A model generated the notes under the pieces. That model was not told where the DNA came from, made no database searches, and saw only the letters and a program-made list of their open reading frames with translations. This document shows, one piece after another, positions 1 through 11,415 of a stretch of DNA of 64,000 nucleotides. This stretch comes from Sciurus carolinensis (Eukaryota; Chordata; Mammalia; Rodentia; Sciuridae): positions 57,561,998-57,625,997 of the forward strand of contig NC_062223.1 of NCBI RefSeq assembly GCF_902686445.1, in the 5' to 3' direction. Position numbers and translations under genes: made by a program. Position 1 is the first letter of the stretch. Every line of letters begins with the position of its first letter.

Positions 1-334
1 TTACTTGGGTCCCATGGTTTCAGATCTCAGTCCATAAATGGCTAATTCCATTTCTCTGGGACTGAGGTGAGGCAGGTTGGCATGGAGGAAGTGTGTGGTG
101 GAGGACAGCAGCTGGAACATGGCACCAGGAAGCAGAGAGAGCAATCACTCCCCTCACTAGGATGCCCTCCAATGAGCTCCTCCTCCAACCACACTCCCCC
201 TCCTACAGTAACCCTGCAGTTAATCACCATCAGAGGGTTAATTTACCAACTAGGTTAAGGCTCTCATGACCCATCATTTCACCTCTGAACTTTCTGGCAT
301 TTCTGGGGGACACCTCACATCTAAACCCTAACAG
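1..334 (-). mobile_element. MaLR-type solo LTR, cut by the left window edge
   Basis: The stretch matches, over its whole length, the elements at 27047-27489 and 58000-58435. Shared blocks include GGTTTCAGATCTCAGTCCA, the AAGCAGAGAGAG block and the closing CACCTCACATCTAAACC. Read on the minus strand it starts like TGTTAGGGTTTAGATGTGAG, as MaLR LTRs do. The TTTATT/AATAAA-bearing end lies outside the window, so length and target duplication cannot be judged. Confidence 0.7.
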
Positions 335-1090
335 TACTCACTCATTCATCAGTTGTTCACACAATCCTGCCACAAATTTTATTTGTTCAATAAACATTCT
401 GAAACAGAGTAGTGGGCAAGGTAAGGAAAGTCCCTGTTTTTTGTGGTGACAGTGGAAGATGACAGAAAATAAATATTTAACCCACACAATTAGAGTAGGA
501 CCATTAATATTCTGTAAGAATAAATATAGGATGATATACTAGAGAATGACTTGGTGCATCCCTCAGTAGGATAGCTGCAGGCAACTTCCTTGAGGAGAAG
601 AAACTTAAAGTGAGATCTGAATGGGGAGATGGATACATCCATACAAGGATCCAGGAGAACATTCCAGGTGGAGGCAACTGCTAGTGCAAAGGCCATGGGG
701 CATACAAACTTGGTATGCTCGCAGAGCAAAGAGGTGTCAGTGCAACTGCAGCGTAGAGACTGAGGGGGTCAGCAATACAGGATGGATTTGAAGAGTGGAT
801 GGAGTCACATCATATGGAACCATTGAGTTAACTAAAAAGAGATTTGATTTTATTCCAAGTGCTATTGGAAACCATGGAGTGTTTTGTGTTTGAAAGTGGC
901 CTGATATGATTTAATGAGATCACTTTGTTTCCTGGAGAATTAACAACAATGGAAGCAGGGAGTTCACTTAGGAGCTCTTGCAGAGCTCAGACAAGAGTTC
1001 ACTGGGCTGGGACAGAGATCAAGACCAAAGGATAGATTCGAGGAAGACTTTGGAGTTGTAATCAACAAGAATTCCTAAAGGACTAGAGGC
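335..1090 (-). repeat. L2 LINE 3' region, degraded
   Basis: On the plus strand this reads as an inverted L2 tail: TTTGTTCAATAAACATT at the left, then an AGAACATTCCAGGTGGAGGCAACTGCTAGTGCAAAGGCC stretch (here split by position 670-695), then TTTGATTTTATTCCAAGTGC. These are the reverse of the L2 3' end. It is ancient and patchy; the borders are approximate. Confidence 0.55.
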
Positions 1091-1240
1091 TACGGGAAGC
1101 AAATGGTGTATACTGTCTAGATTTTCTTTTTACTTGAGTTATAAGGAGTATTCCCTTAATGCAAGAATCATCTCATATTTTTCTTTTCTATGCTCTGCAC
1201 TTAGAAAAGAACCTAGGACATGAAATGCTTGTCAAATGTC

Positions 1241-1280
1241 TAGATGGATGGATGCATGGATGGACGGATGCATTCATTCC
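1241..1280. repeat. TGGATGGA-type simple repeat
   Basis: Imperfect tandem repeats of a GATG/GGAT unit directly upstream of the SINE. The rest of 1091-1298 shows nothing I can assign. Confidence 0.7.
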
Positions 1281-1298
1281 TTAGAAACACCTTGTTCA

Positions 1299-1514
1299 AG
1301 CCAGGAACAGTGGTGCATCCCTGTAATCCCAGTGACTTCAGAGGCTGAGGCAGGAGGACTGCAAGTTCAAAGTCAGCCTCAGCAACTTACCGAGGTCCTA
1401 GGCAACTGTTTCAAAATAAAAAATGAAAGGGGCTAGGGATGTAACTCAGCAATTGAGCACCCCTGGGTTCAATTCCTGGTTCCAAGAAAAAAAGAAAGAA
1501 AGAAAGAAAGAAGT
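1299..1514 (+). mobile_element. Composite B1/ID SINE, squirrel type, with target duplication
   Basis: The head carries GTAATCCCAGTGACTTCAG, GCTGAGGCAGGAGGACTG and a degraded GAGACCC box. The tail carries GGGGCTAGGGATGTAACTCAG and GGGTTCAATTCCTGG, which is the tRNA-derived ID part. It ends in an A-rich GAAA tail (1487-1513). Flanks ACCTTGTTCA (1289-1298) and ACTTTGTTCA (1515-1524) match at 9 of 10 positions and look like the target site duplication. Confidence 0.9.
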
Positions 1515-1566
1515 ACTTTGTTCACATCAGCCTGTGGAGAAAAGCCTATGGGCTAGCAGGGACAGG

Positions 1567-1915
1567 TGTGGGGGTCCTCTCTGACATACCCCATGTGGAT
1601 GAGAAAAGGGTTAATTGCCAGAGGACTGTTTTTCAATCTATTACCCAAAAACTTATCTATTCAACAAACACACAAGAGCCAATATGCTTTTTAAATGAGA
1701 GAGGATGTGATGGGTCTGGCCATAGCAGCTCTGGCCTCTAACAACAACAAGTCACCCAACTCTCTTTTATTTATAATACACAGGTAAAGGGGACCAGGAC
1801 AGGGAGGAACTTCTTCTGTGATGGACAGGATAGGGCGGAGTTAGGGGAGCCATTCTCTCAGGGAAACTAGACCAGGGAACTGCCTGATTCTGCTAGGTAA
1901 GGATGGCTTCCCACA
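1567..1915 (-). mobile_element. Solo LTR of an ERV (class II-like), 349 bp
   Basis: On the minus strand it opens TGTGGGAAGCC and closes CCCCCACA, a short terminal inverted repeat with the TG...CA ends of retroviral LTRs. A TATAAATAAAAG box lies near the middle. It is flanked by 6-bp GACAGG (1561-1566) and GATAGG (1916-1921), 5 of 6 identical, the duplication length expected for ERV2/ERVK elements. A second copy lies at 42709-43161. No gag, pol or env sequence is attached, so this is a recombined solo LTR. The family name is not known to me. Confidence 0.8.
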
Positions 1916-2009
1916 GATAGGAGCCCTCCTTTCCTTTTCTATAAACCTGCATGATACCAACTTTATCCTCCCCCAGCATCCTTCCTTTCCTTTAAGACAG
2001 TCCAAACTT

Positions 2010-2250
2010 CGGATTGTGCAGAGGGGGGTGAGGGGAGGGGAGGGGTAGTGGGGTTGGGAAGGATGGGAGAATGAGACAGACATTATTACCCTGTATACAT
2101 GTATGATTACATGACCCCTGTGACTCTGCACCATGTACAGCCAGAGGAATGAGCAGTTGTGTTCCACATTTTACACAATGTGACAAAATACATTCTACTG
2201 TCATGTATAACTAATTAGAAACAAAATTTTAAAAATTAAAAAAAAACAAG
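2010..2250 (+). mobile_element. L1 3' end, strongly 5'-truncated
   Basis: A G-rich polypurine run (about 2020-2070) is followed by the L1 3' UTR phrase around CATGTATGATTACATGACC and CACCATGTACAGCCAGAGG. It ends with the CATTCTACTGTCATGTATAA block and an A-rich tail. The same phrases occur at the ends of the L1 copies at 26081-26873 and 50091-56291. Confidence 0.85.
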
Positions 2251-3114
2251 AGATTTAGTTAATTCATTTCTTCTAACATGTCAAACAACCCTCACTCTAC
2301 ACTCCCTCCATACATACCCTTTAAGTTTATGGTACATTATATCCATATGATTATGTTTTCTTGCTTCACCAGCCATTGATTTGATGCATTTGATTAAGTC
2401 CCTTCATATGCCAAGAACTTCCATGTCTTTCCAGGATGATCTCACTGATGAGAACACACCAAGTATCAGGAGACCTGTGAGAAGTCAAGGGAACCGACTC
2501 AAAGGTCTGCCGTCAAGGACGCAGCACTCAGCTCTTCCTTCAGAGTCTGCCTGCTCTGCTTTACTCACACCTTTAATGGGGCTGGCATCTCGTTTCCAAG
2601 CCCACAACAAATCAGAGGAAGCCATTGATTGCTTACCAGTTGGCAAACTGACAACTATAGGAAGTAAGAGACAACAATCTGACAGCTGGAGAGGAGCCCA
2701 ATAAACTATGAGAAACGAAACAAAGGGTCTGAACAAGCCGAGCCTGGACCTTTTGTTTTGTTTCTCATAAGCTGATTGGAAAACAAACCAAAGGAAAGAG
2801 AAATAGGAGATGATTCCTGCACCGAGGGGGCGCTCCTTCAGTGAATGGGCAATCAATCTTGCACATCACATCCATTCATTAGGCCCGTGGATCCATCCAA
2901 GTGCTGACTGGGAACTTGACAGAGGTCTTGTGGAGGAAGGGGGGTTTGGGGATGCCAGAAAGCTTTTCATATAAATTGGATAATGGAATTTAATGGGCAA
3001 GCCCAGGGCTACTAAAAAAGTGCAACGTCAAAAATGAATTACATTTCAGATAGTCAATATTTTATACTGGATAAAACTATTCCTTTCAATTTATTGAATA
3101 ACTCTAAGACAGGC
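2251..3114. other. Unassigned sequence without recognised gene or repeat
   Basis: I see no exon-like frame with a known domain and no repeat I can name. A purine-rich AGGGGGCGCT core at 2825-2834 is treated as a weak CTCF-like site on the plus strand: about 12 of 16 consensus positions. Confidence 0.4.
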
Positions 3115-3275
3115 AAGTTGCTCTAAATTGACTTCATTTGAGCCTTGCAACAACTCTATGAATAGGTGCTACTGTCATTCTCATCTTCTGAAGGAGGAAA
3201 GAGGAGACAACAGGCTCAGAGGGGTTGAGTAACTTCTCTTTGACCACAAAGCTAGTTAATAGCAGATACTGTATG
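3115..3275 (-). repeat. MIR SINE fragment
   Basis: Inverted MIR core: CAACAACTCTATGAATAGGT, then AGGCTCAGAGGGGTTGAGTAAC and CCACAAAGCTAGTTAAT. This is the antisense of the MIR stretch CTCAGTTTCCTCATCTGTAA. Degraded as expected for an old mammalian SINE. Confidence 0.75.
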
Positions 3276-4240
3276 ACCCCATCAAAAGTTGAAGGAGAGA
3301 ATGGACTGGATCCATTTCTTATTTTTCATTCCTCTTAATGCTTAACATAGATCTGGACATACAGTAAGTCTCCAAAGGAGGAGATTGGGATTTATTCACC
3401 CAAAATTCATCCCAGGAACTGTGCTGATACAAGAGATGCATCAGAGGGAGTAAGCCCAGCAGAACCTCTCCTCAGAGGGAAGCAGCAAGAAGGGATGGAT
3501 CTATTCCGCAGTTTCAAGAACACCAATTTGTTGTAGTCCTACTAAATCACAATTGTGGATCTTTTGTAAACTGCTGAATTTTCACTCTTAAAAAAGTAAA
3601 TACTGTAAAGTTAGAGGTTAAGATATGTAGAAAAGTCATCACCGGCTACCTGTATTGTCCCCACTTCTTGGGCAGCCTGCAGTTCTCATTTTGAGGCCAC
3701 TGTTCTACAAATTGGTGGAAGCCACTTGCAGTTATTTTCTGGGCCTCACAGGCCCAGTGGTGGTGGTGGAGGGGTGGAGAGGGGAGAGGTGGGTGGGTTA
3801 TGATGCTCTGGGTCTCCCCTACTCTTGCCCCTGGGAGGTCCTCCTCAAATGCTCTGGCATCTTCACTGCATGGTGGAGCAGGCAGAGTAGATGGAAGCAG
3901 CCTGTTCACCCTGCCGAGAGGGTCGAGACAAGGCAGCATTGTCTGAAACAGACAGTGGCTGGGAGTTTGCTGATGAGGGGTGGAAGCAGGGGGTGGGCGG
4001 CTCTGCTTCCCTAGCCTCCAGTAGCTGGCACTGCTGCAAACATGGAAGGATGCTATAAAAATGAGCTTGCTGAGAAGTTCCCACGGGTGGCAGGCCCTTA
4101 TCAAGTGGGCTAGGAAGAGACGAGTGTAGAGAAAGAGGCTCTGGAGGGAACATCCCAGGAAGATTGGAATGGGTAAAAGACCTGAGCTTTTAAGTTGATC
4201 TTAGTAGACTAAGATAAACTATCTTAAGAAAAGGGAGGAT
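3276..4240. other. Unassigned stretch
   Basis: No coding region is supported. Two overlapping frames (3646-4104 minus and 3655-4014 plus) are low-complexity, lack domains and oppose one another. A short L2-like phrase (ACATAGATCTGGACATACAG) sits near 3347-3366. Confidence 0.4.
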
Positions 4241-4264
4241 GTGTATATATATATATATATATAT
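4241..4264. repeat. (TA)n microsatellite
   Basis: An uninterrupted TA run of about 22 bases. Confidence 0.95.
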
Positions 4265-4389
4265 TGGAAATGGAGTCAAAACTAAAATTGTATAACAAAT
4301 CCAATGGGAATTTATCAGGTAACTACTAGATTCCACACATGCACTGTCCTCACTCCTGGAAATACAATACCAACTGATCCACAATAGAT

Positions 4390-4870
4390 GAATCTCCTCA
4401 CCTCAAGGAATTTATATTCTGCAGCAGATCTAGTCCTCAGAGAAACAAATATATAATCCAGATAATCTTAGTGATGAAAAGATGAAAAGCAGAATGATAG
4501 AACAGTGACTTGAGGAGAGCAGCATTTTAGAGAGTGGCCAGGGACTCTGAGGAGAGGACAATTCAAATGAGAACTGAAGGAACTGGTCACGTGAAGGTCT
4601 TGGGGTTAGGGAGTTATAGACAGGTGCAAAGACCCTGAGGACACAGTGAGTTTGAGGTAGGAAAGAAATGAGTGTGACAAGAAAGTGTCCAATGATGAGA
4701 GAAGGCCAGAAAGTTTGTTCTGAATGCACTAGAAAGGTGCTAGAGGCTCTTCAAGAACATTCCCAGAAGGTGGCTTTGGCCGTGTTGTTGAGACTGGGTT
4801 TAAGAGAGGAAGCTGGGACATCAATTGGAAGTTCACTGAAGTGACCAAGACAGAGGAAACAGTGGCTCAG
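4390..4870 (-). repeat. L2 LINE 3' region, degraded
   Basis: The phrases AGGAATTTATATTCTG, AGGTGCAAAGACCCTGAGG and AGTGAGTTTGAGGTAGG are the antisense of the L2 tail (compare 335-1090). Borders are approximate. Confidence 0.55.
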
Positions 4871-5384
4871 AGTGAGATGGAGATACAAGGAGAGGTTCTG
4901 AGTGTATTATGAAAAGAAAGGCACCAAGGCAGGCCGGGCAGGAAAGTCAGAGGAACCTCGGGTCGCTGGATCCACAAGCCGTCTGTGCATTTCTCTCTGA
5001 CCATCTGCTCCACGCCCTGGTCTCCCCAGCGGGTTCCTCTGTTTACCCATTGAGTTTCCTCAGACCGCAGCTCACAGGTGCCTGTCCCACCTTCAGCCTC
5101 TGGGTCCACATAGTGAAGGGAAGGAGGAGGGAGGGACTGGCCCATCATCTCATCGTGCCAGGAACCCTGTGGGTCAGCTCTCTCTCAGTCACAGGGTCTC
5201 CTTTAGGGCAGGTCCAGAGACAGGGTCCATTGACTTATGGCAGGGCCCCTGAAGGAGTGGGAGCTGTGGCAGGACAGCCTCTCTCTAAGAAGGTGCTGTG
5301 TGCTGAAAGCAACCTGGCCGTCCCAGTGGTCACTGTAGCTCACACATCCCTATTACTTATTGTTCTAGGTACAGTTCTATGTGT
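4871..5384. other. Unassigned stretch
   Basis: A 172-residue frame (4909-5427) crosses this region but shows no domain and runs into the adjacent MIR, so it is not accepted as a gene. No repeat family is recognised. Confidence 0.4.
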
Positions 5385-5590
5385 TGTACATACAACAACT
5401 CATGTAATCCTCACAATCATTCCATAAAACAGATACTATTATCATGCTTATTTTTGCAAAAAAAAAAAAAAAAAAGGAAATGGACACAGAGAGGAAAAGT
5501 GGCTTTTCTAAAATCACACAGCTAGTTAGGGGTGAAACTGGAATCCAAACTCAGGTAGTCTGGCTGCAGAGGCTACAATCTTAACCACCA
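5385..5590 (-). repeat. MIR SINE fragment
   Basis: Antisense MIR: CATGTAATCCTCACAATCAT, then GGAAATGGACACAGAGAGG and AAAATCACACAGCTAGTTAG. A 17-base A run (5458-5475) expands the middle of the element. Confidence 0.8.
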
Positions 5591-5689
5591 TTAAAATCCT
5601 TTCTAAGGTCTAGCTCAGACATGACTGAGAAGGAATCTTGAACACAGATGTTGAAAAAAGGAGAAATGAATGTCACTGCAGCTGCTGCT

Positions 5690-5850
5690 GCTGTTTCATC
5701 TGGTGAAGCCCAAGGTGAAGCCTGGTGCCACCAGGCTTGAGCCCTGGCTCTTCCACTTCTATTTCTGTGATCCGGGTGAAGAGCCATAATTTTTTGAGCC
5801 TCAAGTTTCTCATACAAAAATTAAACCTGCTGTGTGTCCTGGCAGTCTCC
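5690..5850 (+). repeat. MIR SINE fragment
   Basis: Sense-strand MIR resemblance: CTTGAGCCCTGGCTCTTCCACTT-like core (here split around 5737-5757), then CAAGTTTCTCATACAAAAAT. It is weaker than the other MIRs. Confidence 0.45.
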
Positions 5851-7385
5851 CAGGGAGGTTTGGAAAACGGTGATTAGGGTGCCAGTGGGAACGCTTGATA
5901 AGTACAGAAGGAGACGCTGCTGAGCAAAGAGCAGCAACCAACGCGAGGAAGGGGAGGCCTGGGGTGTCTCGCCCGGAAACCCCGCGTCCAAGGCGTGAAG
6001 ACCTAGAGGGAGGCCCCAGCCAGGGCCGTGGCCGCCCCGACTCCAGGGCTCTGCTGCCCCCTAAGGACAACAGGGGCCGCTGAAGGATTTTAAGTGGGAG
6101 GAAGAATGCTGTGGTCAGCTGAGACAAAGACGTCCCTGTCCAGCCATGTGAAGAACCAGCAGGAAGGACTATCGACCAGGAGGCCGGAGGCACTGGCAGG
6201 GTGAGCAGAGGAGGGAGCGGCACAGAGGAACATTTAGGGGCACTATCAGGAGAGCTTGGGACCTCTGCAGCCCACTTCTCCCACAGTCGGAGTCACCCAG
6301 GGTCTGAGAGGCCTCCTGGGCACTAAGTGAAAGTTTCAATGTCTCCGTAGCTGCACGGTGCTTGTTTCTTGGGTGTGTGGCCCATCTATCGTCTATCAAT
6401 ATTTGTTTCTCTATATTCTTCAAAGGGAAGGTCTTTGCTTTGATGAGGCGACCTACCCACCCTGCTTCCTGTGTGTGGACCAGGACCTTCCTTGGGAGGA
6501 CAGGTGCCGGCCCTGGGTGGGCTCCTTTGCGTGGTGCATGGGGAACATCTGCATTCCCAGGGGTTTGTTTCTAGGCTGAAAGGGGTCCCCATTAGATTCC
6601 GTGTTGTTCTGTGGCACCAGATGAAAATGTCGTGGAAATCGGGGCAAATTCCTTTCATCTCACAATATGTCCAGTGGCCTCTTAACTACCCAAAGCCCAG
6701 CAGGCTGAGCTGAGCAAGGACAAGAGAACTCCCACTCAGATTCTCTTGGGTGGGTTCCTGGCTGCCTCCCGCCTGGTGCTCCCTGGTCCCCAGCACGTAC
6801 ATGCACACGCACGGCCCCCGCCCACTGAGCCCCGGGGCCACGCCTTCACACAAGTCCTTCCTCAAGGAACCTTTGAGTCCAGTGCCGCCGCCGCCACTCT
6901 GTGCCATCGCCTTCTCCCCAGGGATCTACTGATAGAAGCCTACTTATTCTAAATCCTCAAAGAAGAAATAAATCTCTCTTCGTTCTGTCTTTCTGGGTCA
7001 GTAGGTTAGCTTTGTGGAAAAAGAAAAAACAAAAAAAGCAAAGATGTATCCTTTGTGGAGAAAAAAATTCAAGCAGGAGCGCCGCGGCCATGAAGCGCAT
7101 GCTTCCCGAGCTCAGAGCCTCCCAAAGTGGAGTGTGGCGCTCCAGGTAAGTGGGTCCAGGTAACGTCTTTGGGAATCTCCAAACCCAGAGATCCCAGCTC
7201 CATCTCCCTGCGTTCTATGTAGCTTTGGTTCTGACAACAGTTTTAAAACATTTAGGTCCAATTCCAGCAGGCTTTCTGACCATTTTGGAATAGAGAATGA
7301 GATGGATTTATGATCTTTAAATGTAGAAACCATTATTTTTCCATCCTACTGAAAATAAAAATAAAGAATAAATATTATTGGTAAG
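5851..7385. other. Unassigned, locally GC-rich sequence
   Basis: The patch 5935-6070 has several CpGs (ACGCGAGG, CCCCGCG, GGCCGCCCCG) but is too short for a normal CpG island. A weak minus-strand CTCF-like motif lies at 6052-6067 (TGCTGCCCCCTAAGGA, 13 of 16 consensus positions). Short frames on both strands overlap and none carries a recognisable domain. Confidence 0.4.
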
Positions 7386-7387
7386 GG

Positions 7388-7510
7388 TATAAGGAAACAA
7401 ATTCAACAAATATTCATTAAGAACCTACTACGTGCTAGGCATCGCCCTAGGCTAGAGTCACTGGTATAGTAAATAAATGGACAACCCTTGATTGATGAAA
7501 TGGTCATTCT
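7388..7510 (-). repeat. L2 LINE 3' end fragment
   Basis: TTCAACAAATATTCATTAAG, followed by ACCTACTACGTGCTAGGCAT, is the antisense of the classic L2 3' terminus. Confidence 0.75.
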
Positions 7511-7619
7511 AGTGCAATTCATTAGAAGGCAGAGTGCATCAAAAGTTTTAAAATTATGTCTGTATCTGTGACATGGAAAATCATGCAAGATGATGAAGTT
7601 TCTTGGAAGAGTAAATATT

Positions 7620-8060
7620 TAGAAAACAAAAACCTAAGTAAGTTATATGAAAAAAAATGGATTTATTATAGTTCATTTTGCAACTGAATATTATGCTACT
7701 ACTAAAATAATATAGAAGAATGTTTATTGATTTGGAAAATGTTAATATATTGCTACACACAAAAAAGGTAGGTTATAAAAGAGTAGCGAGAATGTGATTC
7801 CATTTGTATAAAAATGTATATGGGTAAAAAAAATTCTGAAATGTTATTTATCAATATTTCCTGATCACTCAATGGGTTCCTGGACCCTGGGGCCACAGAA
7901 ATAAGACAAGCAGAGTTCTTTTTCTCTTAGAATACATGGTAGGTATCTTTCAGTGGTAGAATTTGGGGCAATTTTTATTTTTTTGTTTCTTAGATATTAC
8001 ATGTCTTCCAAACTGGTCCAAATTACCTTAAACATAATTTTTAAAATACATTTTGAAGAT
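7620..8060 (+). repeat. Old L1 (L1M-type) 3' fragment
   Basis: The order of phrases follows an L1M ORF2 end and 3' UTR: ACTGAATATTATGCTACTAC, then TGTGATTCCATTTGTATAAA and a T-rich stretch. It is highly degraded with no open frame. Confidence 0.55.
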
Positions 8061-8410
8061 GGAAGTTGGAACTAAGAACTGGAATGCGCACCTCAGAAAC
8101 TAAAGCTCACCTCCTATATCCTCCCTCCCTTGGAGACAGTGATTTGAATGGCCCAAAATGGTACATCCAGAGAGAGAGGGAGAGGAGACCAGGGTTGTAA
8201 CTCCAGTCAGGAGCTACAGAAAAGTAGACAAGAAGCCAAGGCCACGAGTGAGGCAGGGTAGGTATGAAATGGAACCAAGGAGAAGGCCCAGCATTTCACC
8301 ATGAATAGGGTGACCAGGCCCCTCTGAGTCCTGGCTCTGCCGCAGATGGGGTCAATAGGGGTTAAAGGCAGAGGATTGCGGATATTTTCTGACACCTTCG
8401 TAGGCCCACC
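8061..8410. other. Unassigned stretch
   Basis: Purine-rich sequence with a short GAGAGA patch at 8170-8185. No gene or known repeat is recognised. Confidence 0.35.
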
Positions 8411-8414
8411 CACA

Positions 8415-8555
8415 ATCTGATCAGTAGTTAAATGCTGAAAACCATCCAAATGCCCCTTCAAGGAATGGTTAAGCTTCTTTTAATACATATTCATATAAAT
8501 GCAGCCAAATAGAATTCTGAGATGCCAGCTATTATTAAGAGGTTATCATTTCCCT
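8415..8555 (+). repeat. Old L1 (L1M-type) fragment
   Basis: AACCATCCAAATGCCCCTTC followed by a GGAATGGTTAAGC phrase resembles the L1M ORF2 end (AACCTAAATGTCCATCA...GGAATGGATAA type). No open frame remains. Confidence 0.45.
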
Positions 8556-10575
8556 TACAATTCCCTAGAAAATCAGAAGTGAAGCAAGAGCATTGGGTTT
8601 AGTGGGTACTCTCAGAAGGAGTCTCAGGCCCTTACCACACCATCTCTCCTCTCCTCTTCCCGGAGAATGAGTGGAAATCACTTCTGAGACAGGGCTGGGG
8701 GAATCTGAGAGGTGCGGAGACACATGCCTCACTTCACACAGTGGAACAGGCATAGCGGCAGGACAGTGCCAGCCAGAGCAAGTCTGAGGTAGACCCTTGA
8801 GTCTCCTGCGACCCCCCAGAGTATAATGAATTATTCAAAATTTGCCATAACCTCTGAGAAGCAGTGTTTAAGGACTCAGAGGATGTCCAGTAGATCCAAA
8901 GAGGTATCAGAAAGAAGACAAGGGCACAGGGTATGTAGAAAAATGACCAGACGCCACAGTGGTCAATGGGCATCTCAGAGGAGGCCAGTGGGAAGGGACG
9001 CCAGCCACAAAGATCAGAAAGGCCTGGTTCTTCCACAGCAGATGACTATGTAGATCAGATGTTGCCAGCACTGGTCACTCACTTTACCCTCAGGTCCACT
9101 CCTCACACTCAGTGTACCCCATCTGCTCTCTGCACAGGAAGCTACCATATTTCCCAAGCTCCTTTGCCAACTGGCTCCTAGGTAAGGTGGACTGTGAGAG
9201 GCACTGGGGCCAGCTGAGGTGCCAAAACCAGAGAGAAGCCAAGCTCTCATCCTTCCTGCCTCAGGTGAATCTCCTCCTCTTCAGGTGGGCGTCACCTTTG
9301 TGATTCTGGCTCATGCCAAACCGCTGCCCCCCGTAGGGTCATCTACCTCCAGCCTGGCATCTTTTGCCATGGTTCTAGCCACAGGATCCTGGATTCTGAG
9401 CTCTGTAAAACCATCATCACCCTGTGTCCTCCCACCCTCAAAGTAACAGTGACTTGCCCTGTAGCTAGTCATTGTCTGTTTTGACTTCTGAGTCCCTCGG
9501 TATCGATGAATCCAATGTCCTGCATTATGGTTGGTTTCTGTTTTCCCTCCTGGACAGATCAGTCTAATCTGGATCTGATTAGACTAATCAGGATCCCTCA
9601 CTGCCAACTGAGTTCTTGGTGCCATGGGAGACCCCTGGGATTTACCACAATCCCAGAGGGAAGGAAGGAGGCAGAATATCCTAAACTCAGTGAGTATACC
9701 CATCAATCTTTGAATGATGACATTTCTGTGGAACTGATTAGGCACAGTTCTTCATTTCTTTGTTTTTGTCATCAGATATAAAAGGAGTTCAAAACAGTTA
9801 AAGTTGTGGAAAAGTAATTTCTCATCTTAGATATAGCTTGTGAGTTCTCCTCACAACATTAAGTAGAAATATAAAGTGGATGTGCCATTTTGGCCAATTA
9901 AACTTTATATGCATGTGGAAAAAAATGAGTAAAATAAAGAATTCCTTATGAGATGGGAAGATGGTATGTGATTTTAAAAAAATCTGTGTTATCATTTATA
10001 AAATACATTTTCACAGAAAGATAACTCTTAAGGGATACCTAGAAGCCTTAAAAAAGTAGTCACCTGCTCTGCCCCAGTGTCAATGTCAGTGGACAATGGC
10101 AGATAGTCTTCCTTTGAGGCACCACCAACTGAATGGGGGCATTTGAACTATACGGAGAGTTCACAGAACCCAAGGTGTAAAGCTAAAAATACAGACAAGC
10201 AGGAAAGAACAGCAGAGGTGCTAAGATACACACATCAGAAGCAAGTGCTGAAACTTTCCTGAAGCCACATGACAGTTAAATCAGGTCAGATGGAAGGCTT
10301 TAATTGTACAAGACTGTGCAGGGGTGTGGGGCCACGGCGTCCCAAGAAAATAAGGGCATTTTGTCCAATTTGGGGAGTCACCTTCCTACTGAGGCTAAAT
10401 GACATGGCCCTACTATCACTCAAATCAGTCCTTGGTGTCCCCTTGAAAGATATAAGCCTGGACTAGAGGAGCCAACCTGGACTCCATGTCCTCAGACCTA
10501 TTGAGGGGATGGTGAATGGGCTCTGCAGAAAATTTCGAAAAGATACTTGAAAAGTAATAGGGACCAAGAGGAGAC
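8556..10575. other. Unassigned 2-kb stretch
   Basis: Mixed-composition DNA. Frames of 60-100 residues occur on both strands but overlap each other and have no domain, signal peptide or splice context I trust. An imperfect inverted repeat around AGTCTAATC...GATTAGACT is visible at 9562-9588. The part 9890-10020 is AT-rich and may be LINE-derived. Confidence 0.35.
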
Positions 10576-10579
10576 AGTT

Positions 10580-10800
10580 CAGCATGGTGGTTCTGACCCT
10601 GGACTTGGAGCCTGACAGACCCAGGTTTGATCCTAGCTAATTGCATACCAGATACATGACCCAAATACAGCACTTAGCCACTCTTGGCCTCTGTCTCCCC
10701 ATCTTTATAATAATGTAGGTGATAGTGGGACCTGCCCTAGAGGATGTGGGGGAGTAGTAAATGAGATAACACCAGCAAATATATAGCTGCTATATTTTTA
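10580..10800 (+). repeat. MIR SINE
   Basis: Nearly full-length sense MIR: CATGGTGGTTCTGACCCTGG, CCCAGGTTTGATCCTAGCT, GCCTCTGTCTCCCCATCTTT and GAGATAACACC appear in family order. Confidence 0.85.
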
Positions 10801-11285
10801 TAGAATCAGATCCCTAAGTCAATTTTTTTTAGAGTAAACTTAAAGTTTGAGACAGACCTTGAGACATAGACCCTGTACTACTCACAGAAAATGTGAAACA
10901 GATACTTCACATTCACTGTCGTTTGGAGGGAAGGAGAGAGAGAAAGGAGGTAAAAATTCATAAAACCCAATAAGCCCAGTGGTGACCCACCAAGTCCCAA
11001 TGGGGATCCATTTACAGAGGCTGACACAAGAAACACACATGCTCCAGGTTACCGAGGGGGTTAAGCAACTTCTGTCTCTTTACTGATCTTTTCTGAATCT
11101 TTACTGATAGGTCCTCACTCACTTCATAAGCAAGGCTTTCCACAAGAGTTAAGACAAACAGGACTCTCAGGTCACTCAGAGAAAATCTGATGCGTTCCTG
11201 ACCATGCCACTCAGCTGAGGACAACCTTGGGCAGGCATCCCTCCCATTCAACCTACCCCCCAGGCCTCCCGGGCACCATCCTGGA
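10801..11285. other. Unassigned stretch
   Basis: No gene or recognised repeat. One short frame on the minus strand (11012-11251) has no domain. Confidence 0.35.
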
Positions 11286-11289
11286 CCTG

Positions 11290-11415
11290 GCCAGATATGA
11301 TTTGGATGGACAGAGAGGAAGAGACACTGTTTAATTTTTTTTCCAGGCCACGCAGCCAGTCTCAGTAAATGAAATTATAGGTCCAAGTCTGATGTTCCCA
11401 GTCCTATGATTCTTA
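11290..11415 (-). repeat. MIR SINE fragment
   Basis: CCAGGCCACGCAGCCAGTCT followed by AGTCTGATGTTCCCAGTCCT is an antisense MIR remnant. Its other half is not clear. Confidence 0.45.

Noticed and set aside
1567..1915. Intact provirus
   Set aside because: Only LTR sequence with target duplication is present; no internal coding sequence lies beside either copy.
3646..4104. 152-residue minus-strand frame
   Set aside because: Opposed by an equally long plus frame; neither has a domain.
4909..5427. 172-residue open frame
   Set aside because: Runs into a MIR and has no recognisable domain.
5935..6070. CpG island / promoter
   Set aside because: Too short and not followed by an exon-like region.
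9562..9588. Inverted repeat AGTCTAATC / GATTAGACT as a terminator or attachment site
   Set aside because: A short isolated palindrome in mammalian DNA without supporting context.
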